Assembly: GCA_905372155.1 (NCBI GenBank)
Contig: CAJPNZ010000016.1
Span: 1-41,792, forward strand
Direction of reading: 5' to 3'
DNA length: 41,792 nt
From: Propionibacteriaceae bacterium
GTDB lineage: Bacteria; Actinomycetota; Actinomycetes; Propionibacteriales; Propionibacteriaceae
The notes below the pieces were generated by a model. That model was not told the DNA's origin, made no database searches, and saw only the letters and a program-made list of their open reading frames with translations. Below are positions 1 to 8,085 of the stretch, in pieces; position 1 is the stretch's first letter, and every line of letters starts with the position of its first letter. The position numbers were made by a program, and so were the translations under genes.

Positions 1-1
1 A

Positions 2-55
2 ATCCTCGCCAAAATCAACCGCAAACGTAAACTCACCTCAACGCCACGCCACTAG
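2..55 (+). CDS. C-terminal end of an upstream operon gene (partial)
   Basis: An open frame enters from the left edge and ends at a TAG whose final G is also the first base of the GTG start of the Cas10-like gene. The visible tail reads ILAKINRKRKLTSTPRH, which is basic and gives no family assignment. The one-base stop/start overlap matches the coupling seen between the following genes, so this is probably the preceding member of the same operon. It could be another effector subunit, the missing N-terminal half of Cas10, or an ancillary protein; nothing in 17 codons decides that. A chance open frame of this length is also possible. Confidence 0.45.
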   Translation: MLAKINRKRKLTSTPRH

Positions 56-1512
56 TGACCGACACAAACACGGCACTCAAAGAGGAGAAGAACCAGGATC
101 GGCTAGTCCCCGACCCCACCAAGCTCCGAAGAAAGCTCGAGCGCGCCTTCTCGATAGGCAAGGAAAACTGGCCCACAGATACTTCTGTGCCTCACAGCCC
201 CGACGGCAGTGCCAACACCCCAGCCGACACCAGCGAGCAATCCGCACAGCAGGAAGCCAAGCCTGAAAAAGACCTTGAGCGCGCCGAGAAGGCGCTCAAT
301 GCTATCGAGTACTCTTTTCAGGATGGGCGAACCGGCAAAGACAACGGCGATACACATCCCACCGCCGCCCAAGCATCCATCAAATCCCCTGATACCATCG
401 CTCTCTCCAAAGTTGCCGTCATTCACATTGATGGCAACGGCATCGGTGCGATCATGCGCAACCTCAAGGCGGCAGTGGGCTGCGTGCCTCCGGAGGAGTT
501 TGAGGACCAGCTGGGCTGCGAGCCACGAGAGTCCGACGCCCTGCGCCGCTTCGTGCTAACCGTGAGTCTTCGTCTCGACGCCGTTGTGGCCGACGCCTTC
601 GCCACCGCTTGGTACGACGTCGCCCAGTGGGCCCGGAAAGACCGGTGTGCCGAACAGATCAACTTCACCGTCGTTCCTGTCGTGCCCGTCATCCTGGGCG
701 GCGACGACGTCACCGTCATCACATCCGGCGACTACGCCCTGCCCTTTGCTACCTCCTTCCTGCTCCACTTCGAGGAGAAGACGGCCGCCGACCCACTCCT
801 CAAGTACCTCCACGCAGTCAGCAAGATCTGCGACAAGGAGGGCATCTCCGATCCCGCCCCCATGACCGCCGCTGCGGGAGTGGCGATCGTGCGCCGCAAC
901 TTCCCCTTCCACATCGCCTACGAACTCGCCGAGAAGCTGGTAAGCCGCGCCAAAGGAGTCGGCAAGAACCAGGACCCACCATGCTCCACCTTGGACTTCC
1001 ACGTCCTGTTCGACACCACCGTCGTCGAGCCTGACGATCAGCTCGGTGGTTACAGAAAATTCACCACGCGCCCGTTCCGACTCGTCAAACGTACGTCGGA
1101 TTCGGAGACACAAACGCCCATGGATGTGCCGTTCGGCGACCCCTCGGACGCCTCGGAAACTCCGGCGCCAGCCACATGGAAGGACACATGCCGCCGTGTC
1201 GCCAGGTTCAAAGGGTTCCAACACACGGAGGACGAGAAGGACAGGGTCGAACCCTTCCCCCGTACCCGCGCCACCCGCATTCGCAAGCTCCTGTCTGACG
1301 GCAAGCAGGAAGAGGTGGTGAAGCACTGGGAGGCAGTGAAGAAGGAGGTCTCCGTCGACTCCGACATCGCACGTGGCGGCCCTGAGTCACTGTTCGACCT
1401 GCTTGAGCTGGCCGACCTCCTGCCCAACTCTTACTTGCAGCAGGTCACGGGACTGGCACAACCCAAGAACAGCACACCCACCACCCCGACGTCGGAGGAG
1501 GCGCATTCGTGA
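55..1512 (+). CDS. Compact Cas10-like protein with GGDD palm domain, no HD domain
   Basis: This 485-residue protein looks like the second palm (cyclase) domain of Cas10, the large subunit of type III CRISPR effectors, which makes cyclic oligoadenylate second messengers when target RNA is bound. Residues 1-115 are polar and low in complexity, with a short helical stretch at 70-90. The palm core starts near 118 with a beta strand and HIDGNG (124-129), followed by ILGGDDVTV, in which GGDD lies at 215-218. GVAIV (275-279) and a lysine-containing helix end near 300. No HD motif is present, and the protein is much shorter than ordinary Cas10 (roughly 700-1000 residues), so DNA cleavage by this subunit is not expected. 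The GTG start directly follows an in-frame stop region and overlaps the previous stop; the TGA overlaps the next GTG. The family call is firm; cyclase activity is inferred from the intact GGDD. Confidence 0.85.
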   Translation: MTDTNTALKEEKNQDRLVPDPTKLRRKLERAFSIGKENWPTDTSVPHSPDGSANTPADTSEQSAQQEAKPEKDLERAEKALNAIEYSFQDGRTGKDNGDTHPTAAQASIKSPDTIALSKVAVIHIDGNGIGAIMRNLKAAVGCVPPEEFEDQLGCEPRESDALRRFVLTVSLRLDAVVADAFATAWYDVAQWARKDRCAEQINFTVVPVVPVILGGDDVTVITSGDYALPFATSFLLHFEEKTAADPLLKYLHAVSKICDKEGISDPAPMTAAAGVAIVRRNFPFHIAYELAEKLVSRAKGVGKNQDPPCSTLDFHVLFDTTVVEPDDQLGGYRKFTTRPFRLVKRTSDSETQTPMDVPFGDPSDASETPAPATWKDTCRRVARFKGFQHTEDEKDRVEPFPRTRATRIRKLLSDGKQEEVVKHWEAVKKEVSVDSDIARGGPESLFDLLELADLLPNSYLQQVTGLAQPKNSTPTTPTSEEAHS

Positions 1513-3497
1513 GCAAGACCAACGCCTTCCCGCTCACCGTCGTCTTCCACTCCGACTGGGGCGTGTCCACCGGCACCGGCATCGCCGGCGGGATCGACTC
1601 CGTCATCGAGAAAGACCGGACCGGCAATCCGGTGGTCCGCGGAACCGTCTTGACCGGCGTTATCCGCGAGCAGGCTGTCATCGCAGCACAAGCACTCGAC
1701 GACGGGAAGGACAACGGCCCGTGGACACGATTCGCCGGCGACCTGTTCGGCCCTGAAGCTGATGACGACGGCAAGGACCGTCGCCATCAGCGTAACGTCA
1801 TCTTCTCTGACGCCACCGTGCCCGAGGGACAGGACGTTCCAATTCATGAGGTTGTCTCTTTGTCCATCGACGACGAGACAGGTACGGCTCGCGACGACTT
1901 TCTGCGCTTCTTCGAGCGCGCAGGCGCGTGCCGTCTTGAGGGCACGGTCACCCTCGTGGGCGAAGATGTCGACGGCCAGGAACTGACGTGGTCGCATGAG
2001 CAGTGTGATGCCGCCCGCCTGCTACTGGCTCTATCCGGGCTGCTGGTGCGCGGCATCGGCTCCAACCGGTCCGACGGTGACGGCATGTGTGACATCCTCA
2101 TCGGAGTTGACCCCGCACTGCACGCTGATGGCGGGGAGATCCTGAGTCAGGTGCGCCGGTGGTGCAGCCAGGCAATGGACCGCCTCTCTCCTGAGACTCC
2201 AACCGTCCCTCGCGCCACACGTGCCTTCGCAATCCCCCACGTAGCTGCACGCACCACATCCTCACCGGTCGCTGAACCGGAACCTGCGCCCAGCTCCGGC
2301 GCCTTGCAATCCCCCAAGTGGTGGTCAACGAAGCTGACGATCAACCTGCTCACCCCGGTCGTGTCCTATGACGTGCCCATGTCCAATGAGGTACGTTCGC
2401 TGGATTTCCTGCGCGGCACGGTCCTGCTGCCCTGGGTCCACCGGCTCCTGCGGCGCGCGCTGCCCGGCGACGCTGCTGTCCGTGACGCCGTCGTGCACGG
2501 TCGGCTGCTCGTCTCCGACGCGCTGCCGGTGGTGGGTGACGTCGTTGGCCTACCGACACCGCTCGCGCTCTCCACCCCGAAGGTACGCAAGCCGAATCAG
2601 TGCTGGCGGGAGGTGACGAACCGGCTGAGAACTGGGGAGCCGCAGGACGTGCACTCGCCGCTGCGCAGCGGATTCGTTTTTCCCGGCCTTGAAGTGGCGC
2701 CGCCGGAACCGTCGGACGGACACGATCCACTCGACAAGAAACTGACACTGTCTGGCGGTCTGGGAGCGCCGCCGCTCACCGGCCGCCAAGCCACAGCGCA
2801 CTCGACTGCCACCGGGGCCGCGAAGGATGGGGCCCTTTTCCTCGTGCGGGCCCTGCCCGCCGGTTTGACGCTCCAGGCAACGATGACGTTGTCCGAGGAC
2901 CTGGTCAGGATCTCAGGCGTGAAGGAGGTCCTCGCAACAGGAGCTGCACATGACGCACGCTTGGGATCGCGTCGGCTGAACGGCACCTACGGCCACGCCC
3001 GCTGCACTTTCTCCCCACTGACCGAGACGGCCACTTCGCCTGTTGCTCCGGGAGAGACCACCCTGTGGTTCACCTCCGATGTCCTGGCGCGCTCGGCGGC
3101 GCTGGGACCCGGCGGCAGCCAGCAGGATCTGGTTGATGCCTTTGGCCGCCTCGGCGCGCGCCTGGAGGTCTGCCGGCAAACGGACGACCGCTTCACCGCC
3201 GGCATCCGCCATCGTCGGTTCGACTCATGGTCGACGGCGGGAGGCCAGCCCCGTCCTACGCGCACGGCGATCCAAGCCGGTTCGGTGCTGCGCGTCACGG
3301 TCCCCGACGAGGCCGCCGCCCTTGCGCTCACCCGCCTGGCCGTCACCGGCGTCGGCGACCTGACGGCCCAGGGCTTCGGACGCTTCGTCGTCGGGCACCC
3401 GCTGCTGGATGAGAAGAGTTTCAGCCTCGGCGACCTCCGCCGCTCCGACTTCATCGGCAGCACCGACGCCGCAACCTCCCAGGAGGAGCAGTCATGA
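1509..3497 (+). CDS. Fused RAMP protein: Csm3-like Cas7 domain plus Csx10-like domain
   Basis: The protein has 662 residues in two parts. Residues 1-235 resemble a Csm3/Cas7 backbone subunit: GGID (27-30), a beta hairpin, then VVRGTVLTGVIR (42-53), where family members carry the GSSLKG loop, and a glycine-rich loop at 177-192. Asp30 falls where the target-RNA-cleaving aspartate of Csm3 lies. A Pro/Ser/Ala-rich linker (about 240-270) leads to a second RAMP half with FLRGTVLLPW (300-309), SDALPV (336-341) and LPTPLAL (348-354), features I associate with Csx10, the Cas5-related subunit of subtype III-D. The C-terminus has another glycine loop, GDLTAQGFGRF. The GTG start overlaps the previous stop by four bases and the ATGA at the end couples it to the next gene. 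The Csx10 assignment is by remembered motif pattern, not alignment. Confidence 0.8.
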   Translation: MSKTNAFPLTVVFHSDWGVSTGTGIAGGIDSVIEKDRTGNPVVRGTVLTGVIREQAVIAAQALDDGKDNGPWTRFAGDLFGPEADDDGKDRRHQRNVIFSDATVPEGQDVPIHEVVSLSIDDETGTARDDFLRFFERAGACRLEGTVTLVGEDVDGQELTWSHEQCDAARLLLALSGLLVRGIGSNRSDGDGMCDILIGVDPALHADGGEILSQVRRWCSQAMDRLSPETPTVPRATRAFAIPHVAARTTSSPVAEPEPAPSSGALQSPKWWSTKLTINLLTPVVSYDVPMSNEVRSLDFLRGTVLLPWVHRLLRRALPGDAAVRDAVVHGRLLVSDALPVVGDVVGLPTPLALSTPKVRKPNQCWREVTNRLRTGEPQDVHSPLRSGFVFPGLEVAPPEPSDGHDPLDKKLTLSGGLGAPPLTGRQATAHSTATGAAKDGALFLVRALPAGLTLQATMTLSEDLVRISGVKEVLATGAAHDARLGSRRLNGTYGHARCTFSPLTETATSPVAPGETTLWFTSDVLARSAALGPGGSQQDLVDAFGRLGARLEVCRQTDDRFTAGIRHRRFDSWSTAGGQPRPTRTAIQAGSVLRVTVPDEAAALALTRLAVTGVGDLTAQGFGRFVVGHPLLDEKSFSLGDLRRSDFIGSTDAATSQEEQS

Positions 3498-5269
3498 GCA
3501 TCATCCGCTACGAGCTGACGATCCGTCTGACAACCCACTCTCCCCTGCACTCGGGTGGGATGGATGTGGTGGCTGACCCCACGCGCGAAGGCGTCGACCG
3601 GGAGGCGGTCGCCACGAGATTCGCCCGCGACGCCCATGAGCGCCCGATCCTCACCGGACGCTCTGTCAAGGGTGCCGTGCGCACCGCCTGCACCCGATAC
3701 CTGGAGAAGAATCCAGAATCCGACGTCGCCCAGTTCCTGACCAAGGAAGCCCAAGCCAGGCTGTGGGGTGACAGAGGCAAGAAGGCGCCGAACGGCACAC
3801 CCCTGCGGGCCTCCGCCCTGACTTTTCACCCCGTCGAGATTCCCGAGGAGGCCCTGGCGGGTTCTCAGCCCGGCGATTCCTCCGAAACTGAGCAGCGGCA
3901 GGCCGGAGCCGACCTGCCCTGCAGGGTCGGAATCGCAATGAACCGCTGCTGGGGCACCGTCGGCGACGGGGCGCTGTTCGTCCACGAGTTCGTGCCTCGG
4001 GGTAACGCACTGACACTCGTCATCACTGCGGAGGGCATTGACGACGAGGCGCCAGCGAAACGCACGAACACCGAGGGCGGCGCCGACGCATCAGAGGAGA
4101 AGAAGGAACCAGCGGCTCCTCCAAAGCCTGCAACTGCGGCTGAGGTCAAGCAGCTCCTTGAGCTCATCGTCGGGCTGTTCAAGGCCGGGCAGGTCTCCTT
4201 CGGTGGTCGGCAGAGCGCGGGCTGGGGACGGATCGCGCTCGACGATGGAAAGCCCAAGGATGAACGTTGGCGGCTCCGGGAGTTCAGCCCCAAAACCAGG
4301 GAGGGCCTGAAGTCCCTGCTGTCCGATTCCCCCTTGCCGGGTACAGAACTGGAGCCTGTGGACTGCGGTCCTGCCAAGCGCACTCGCATCACGGTCACGT
4401 GGAAGAGTCCCACGGGGATCCTGGTGGCGGACCCGGGGCTGTCCAAGCAGGACAAGGCCGACCCCAAAAAGGAGCGCGAGACCGCTCTCGCTGAAGGTAG
4501 AATCCTTGACAAGAAACCCGTCCCCACCGTGCCGCTGCGCGACGCCGGAGGCGAGGATGGTCCGCTCGTCCTTCCCGGGAGCTCGGTGCGCGGGGCATTG
4601 CGCGCCAGAGCCTCTCGGATCGCACGCACGGTTCTCGTGGGAGCCCTTGGGCAGCGGCTCGACAACTGGTCGAAGCCCGACATCACGGTCCACGACCAGC
4701 TGGCAGACGATCCCACTCTCGTCCGCGACCTTTTCGGCACCACCGAGCAGCGTGGCGCCCTGACGGTGCTCGACACCCAGGCAGCGCCGTCAGCCAAACC
4801 CCGCACGGTCACCCACAACGCGGGCGACCGCTGGACCGGCGGCGTGGCCGAAGGCGCCCTGTACGGCGAAGAGGTCCACGACGGCGCCCGCTGGGACGAC
4901 ATCGTCCTGGAACTGGACCCCGACAGGCTGCCCAACGACCAGAACCGGCGTCGTGCCGCCTGGTGTCTGCTGGGGCTCGTCTTGGCAGAGCTCTCCACGG
5001 GCACGCTCCCGCTGGGCAGCAGGGGAACTCGTGGGCTGGGACAGGTGGAGGTCACAGGCCTCACGGTCGAGGGACTGGAATTGCTCGGGCTCCCCGGCGA
5101 CGGTTCCTGGATGTTCACGGCAGGCGAAGGCCAGAGCGGGCGCGATGCTGCAGATGCTCTGTTGAAGCACCTGCGAACGGTCAACGAGACGATCAAGCCG
5201 AACGGTGACACAGATACTGCCGGATGGTCCTCCTATCTCATCGAGACCGGGGAGAAGAACAATGCCTGA
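3494..5269 (+). CDS. Double Cas7 (two Csm3-like RAMP domains in one chain)
   Basis: This 591-residue protein contains two RAMP repeats and would supply two backbone segments of the effector filament that holds the guide RNA. Domain 1 (about 1-255) has SPLHSGG (16-22), an aspartate at 35, ILTGRSVKGAVR (52-63) and the glycine loop GGRQSAGWGR (237-246). Domain 2 (about 295-530) has SPTGIL (305-310), VLPGSSVRGALR (359-370) and GSRGTRGLGQ (508-517). Both PGSSxxG-type loops and both glycine loops are standard RAMP marks. Asp35 is the best candidate for a target-RNA cleavage residue in domain 1; in domain 2 I cannot place one with confidence. An acidic insert rich in Lys, Glu and Pro (about 183-215) interrupts domain 1. 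The ATG follows an AGGAGG-like site and overlaps the previous TGA. Confidence 0.83.
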   Translation: MSIIRYELTIRLTTHSPLHSGGMDVVADPTREGVDREAVATRFARDAHERPILTGRSVKGAVRTACTRYLEKNPESDVAQFLTKEAQARLWGDRGKKAPNGTPLRASALTFHPVEIPEEALAGSQPGDSSETEQRQAGADLPCRVGIAMNRCWGTVGDGALFVHEFVPRGNALTLVITAEGIDDEAPAKRTNTEGGADASEEKKEPAAPPKPATAAEVKQLLELIVGLFKAGQVSFGGRQSAGWGRIALDDGKPKDERWRLREFSPKTREGLKSLLSDSPLPGTELEPVDCGPAKRTRITVTWKSPTGILVADPGLSKQDKADPKKERETALAEGRILDKKPVPTVPLRDAGGEDGPLVLPGSSVRGALRARASRIARTVLVGALGQRLDNWSKPDITVHDQLADDPTLVRDLFGTTEQRGALTVLDTQAAPSAKPRTVTHNAGDRWTGGVAEGALYGEEVHDGARWDDIVLELDPDRLPNDQNRRRAAWCLLGLVLAELSTGTLPLGSRGTRGLGQVEVTGLTVEGLELLGLPGDGSWMFTAGEGQSGRDAADALLKHLRTVNETIKPNGDTDTAGWSSYLIETGEKNNA

Positions 5270-5768
5270 CAATCTCATGATGCCTTCGCTGAGGGAAGCA
5301 ATGTGGTCTTCGTCGCCCGACCCCAACGCCACCCTCGACGATGTTCTGAAAGCCGTCGCTTCTGCCGGTTCCGTCGCCGGAATCGCCTATACGACGGCTG
5401 GGGCGCACGCCATTACGTCCGTCTCCGACGGAAAGCTGCACAGCTCCGGCGGCGATGTTGAGCGAACGGCCATCTACGAACTGCGGCTGTGGGAGGTCGG
5501 CATCACTGATGACCGTGAGGTCTTTGCCCACGAGTGGCGATGGGTCAATGGCTCTGGTTCAGCCGAGATCATCGTCCACGAAACCTCGAGCAATAAGGAA
5601 AGCACTCCCAAGTTCAAGCCGTGCTGGTACCGCCACAACGCATACCTCCAGCACGGTGCGGCGCTGCCCGGCAACCCGAAGACGATGACCAGCATCGAAG
5701 TCTTCACCGAGCAGGAATACGGGAACACCGTGTTCGTCGACGAGCTCATGACGGGAAAGTGGGGCTGA
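5262..5768 (+). CDS. Csx19-like small CRISPR-associated protein
   Basis: A 168-residue soluble protein with no signal peptide or membrane segment. The centre reads YELRLWE and HEWRW, and the end has YGNTVFVDELMTGKWG. This pattern (small size, an ELRL strand followed by a tryptophan-rich strand, position among RAMP genes) is what I know from Csx19/TIGR03984 proteins of subtype III-D loci; the biochemical role of Csx19 is not established. The ATG at 5262 was chosen because it overlaps the end of the double-Cas7 gene and has GGGGAGAAG upstream; an in-frame ATG at 5205 would lie deep inside the previous gene. The next gene begins one base after the stop. The assignment rests on short motifs and context, so another small effector subunit is possible. 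Confidence 0.62.
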   Translation: MPDNLMMPSLREAMWSSSPDPNATLDDVLKAVASAGSVAGIAYTTAGAHAITSVSDGKLHSSGGDVERTAIYELRLWEVGITDDREVFAHEWRWVNGSGSAEIIVHETSSNKESTPKFKPCWYRHNAYLQHGAALPGNPKTMTSIEVFTEQEYGNTVFVDELMTGKWG

Positions 5769-5769
5769 C

Positions 5770-8085
5770 ATGCCGGGCAGGACTGAGGACTTCAAACCCT
5801 TCCACTCCGCCGTCAATCGGATCCCTGTACCGCGGCGGTCCGCGCAGAACCTGGCTCGGCACAACGTCCTTCCCCCTGACCTCTTCCTCGACGGGCCTGC
5901 ACCCTCACACGATCACCTCGCTCCTGATCGCTGGTCCGGTTCTGTTGACCTGGAGATAACGCTGCACACGCCACTGGTCTTCGGCCAGCAGAGCGAAGAG
6001 AATGGGAGAAACTACGTCGACCTTCCGACCGATGGGCACGACAGCCTCGTCATGCCGTCAACCATGGTCAAAGGCATGATCTCTCGCGCTTACGAGACGC
6101 TCACCTGCTCACGCTTCCGCGTCTTCGGGGACATGGAGAACCAGGGTGGCTTCCGCCGGACCGCCGATGATCGCTCTGTGCCTCTGACCTACCGGGGCGA
6201 CGCCGCCAGCGCTCTCGGGCTGGTCCCGATCCGAATCACCGGGGAGGATGAGGACGGCCTCATCGGCGCTCTCTACTACGGCGACACCAAGGTCACTGAG
6301 GACTATCGCGAGCACAACCTCGTCTACCCAAAGAGGCGTGCAGCGGCGCTCCGAGGAACCTCTCACGGCCCTGCGAAACTCGTCGTCCCCCGGGATCGAC
6401 TTGACCGCCTCGCCCCGCATGGCAAGAAGATCGTCTGCGACATGACCTTGTGCCTGCACGGACGTGGTGGGAAGAGCGCCCGGTACGCCTACTGGTTGGT
6501 TACGCACATCCACGACGAGAACACCGGCCAACCGATCGAGATCTTCCGCATTCCGGAGTCCATCACCACGACCAAGCACCTCGACGGCGTCACAGGCTAC
6601 GTGTGCAGGACCGCAGCACCGAATCAGTCGCCAGAAGACCTGTTTCCCAGAAAGCACGACGAGCGCGTGTTCTTTGACATCTCGCCTCATGGCCCCACAC
6701 AGGTGCGCATCTCGTCTCGGGTGCGTGAAGCGTACCGGGCCGTTGTCGAGAGCTATGTGGCTCAACGCAGCAAGGATCCGAAGAACAAGAAACAGCCGCC
6801 CAACCGGGCTACTGATGCCGTGCACCGCGAACAACGAGAGGCCGTGAAAACGACAGGAGTCTCACACATCGCCGTGCCAACAGCGACAGCGGACGTGTGC
6901 GCCGCAGCGTCGCTAACAGTCGGCACGGTCGCTTTCGCGGTCGTCGACAACTCCAATGACGCTCCGGTCGTCGTCGAGATCATTCCGACTATGATCGGGC
7001 GCCACGCCTATCAGCGTTCGCCGCTGGAGCTCGCCAAGGCGCAGGAAGTCGCCCCGCTCACGAAGGCTGATGACGCGTCCCCTGCCGATCGCCTCTTTGG
7101 ATACGTCGTCCATGACAAAGCCGGGAAGGGCGGGGACGTTGCCTTACGCGGTCGGATCAGCATCGGCCCGGTCAACGGAACACAGGCGACCATCGTCTCC
7201 AACAAGTCACAACTCCTCACTCCCCTCCTCGCCCCGAAACCTGGTTCAGCCCGCCGCTACCTGACTGATCACGAAGGCAGGACTCCTCGGCGACACGATG
7301 GCAACTCCGACGGAGCCCTACCGCGCTCTGATCTCTTCCGGGACGGCCAGCTCCTCGGGGCCGCCGCCTACCCCGTCCATCGGAGGATCCTCGACCAGAA
7401 AGGGTTTCCGGCCACCGCCACCGTGGACCCCGTCATGGATGGAAGGCCTCAGAAGAACCTCGAGACTCGGATCACAGCACGCACCTGGTTGGCGACCGGC
7501 AGCGTTCTGAACACCACTTTGACCTTCACCAACCTCAGTTCTGACGAGCTCGCCGCCCTCCTGTGGGTCTTGACCCCAGAGAACCTGGTGCCGGCATCCG
7601 AACAGGACGATCAGCGCTCGAAGATCGGCTACCTCCGCATGGGGCTCGGCAAACCCTTCGGGCTGGGCGCCCTCGAGGTTCGAGCCGTCGAGGGGAGCCT
7701 GCGGGCTCAACAGGACGGCAGTCTCGCGCAGGACTACGCATCGCTGCGAGGCTGCATGGGGGCGGGCAGCGCGACCACAGACCCGAGTGAAGCCGTCTTC
7801 GACACCAAGATGCCTTCCGTCATCACGGAGCTCCCCTGGGTCCAGGCAATGCAGCGTGCGGCCTATGGATACGCCGACGACACGAAGGTCAGGCACATGA
7901 GTCTGAACGAAAACAAGGAGAACAACCAGACAAACGGAACAACGGGCGAGCCCCGTCCCGGCAAGGGTGTCGCCCCACGTGACATGTTCGGTTCAGACTC
8001 AGGCGAACCCATTGTCGTCACCCGGAGGCCGAAGGGTCCGACAAGAAACCCACGAGGCGGAAACCGTCCCCGGCGGAGACAATGA
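5770..8085 (+). CDS. Large RAMP-superfamily CRISPR protein, first of a tandem pair (TIGR03986-like)
   Basis: This 771-residue protein begins with a proline-rich tail and then a RAMP-type strand, VDLEITLHTPLVFG (59-72). The substrate loop VMPSTMVKGMISRAYETLT (94-112) replaces the usual IPGSSLRG. SRFRVF follows at 114-119, and near the C-terminus is the glycine-rich loop KIGYLRMGLGKPFGLG (about 618-633). It resembles the TIGR03986 family of long CRISPR-associated RAMP proteins. The order of motifs and the total length are the same in the next gene, indicating duplication. The last 50 residues are Arg/Gly/Pro-rich and likely disordered, a possible RNA-binding tail. The ATG lies one base after the previous stop with GAAAGTGGGG upstream; the TGA overlaps the next ATG. 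Whether it is a backbone subunit, a guide-processing enzyme or a regulatory subunit cannot be told from sequence. Confidence 0.78.
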   Translation: MPGRTEDFKPFHSAVNRIPVPRRSAQNLARHNVLPPDLFLDGPAPSHDHLAPDRWSGSVDLEITLHTPLVFGQQSEENGRNYVDLPTDGHDSLVMPSTMVKGMISRAYETLTCSRFRVFGDMENQGGFRRTADDRSVPLTYRGDAASALGLVPIRITGEDEDGLIGALYYGDTKVTEDYREHNLVYPKRRAAALRGTSHGPAKLVVPRDRLDRLAPHGKKIVCDMTLCLHGRGGKSARYAYWLVTHIHDENTGQPIEIFRIPESITTTKHLDGVTGYVCRTAAPNQSPEDLFPRKHDERVFFDISPHGPTQVRISSRVREAYRAVVESYVAQRSKDPKNKKQPPNRATDAVHREQREAVKTTGVSHIAVPTATADVCAAASLTVGTVAFAVVDNSNDAPVVVEIIPTMIGRHAYQRSPLELAKAQEVAPLTKADDASPADRLFGYVVHDKAGKGGDVALRGRISIGPVNGTQATIVSNKSQLLTPLLAPKPGSARRYLTDHEGRTPRRHDGNSDGALPRSDLFRDGQLLGAAAYPVHRRILDQKGFPATATVDPVMDGRPQKNLETRITARTWLATGSVLNTTLTFTNLSSDELAALLWVLTPENLVPASEQDDQRSKIGYLRMGLGKPFGLGALEVRAVEGSLRAQQDGSLAQDYASLRGCMGAGSATTDPSEAVFDTKMPSVITELPWVQAMQRAAYGYADDTKVRHMSLNENKENNQTNGTTGEPRPGKGVAPRDMFGSDSGEPIVVTRRPKGPTRNPRGGNRPRRRQ

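Noticed and set aside
55..1512. An HD nuclease domain in the Cas10-like protein
   Set aside because: No HD dipeptide in a suitable context; the N-terminal 115 residues are low-complexity linker.
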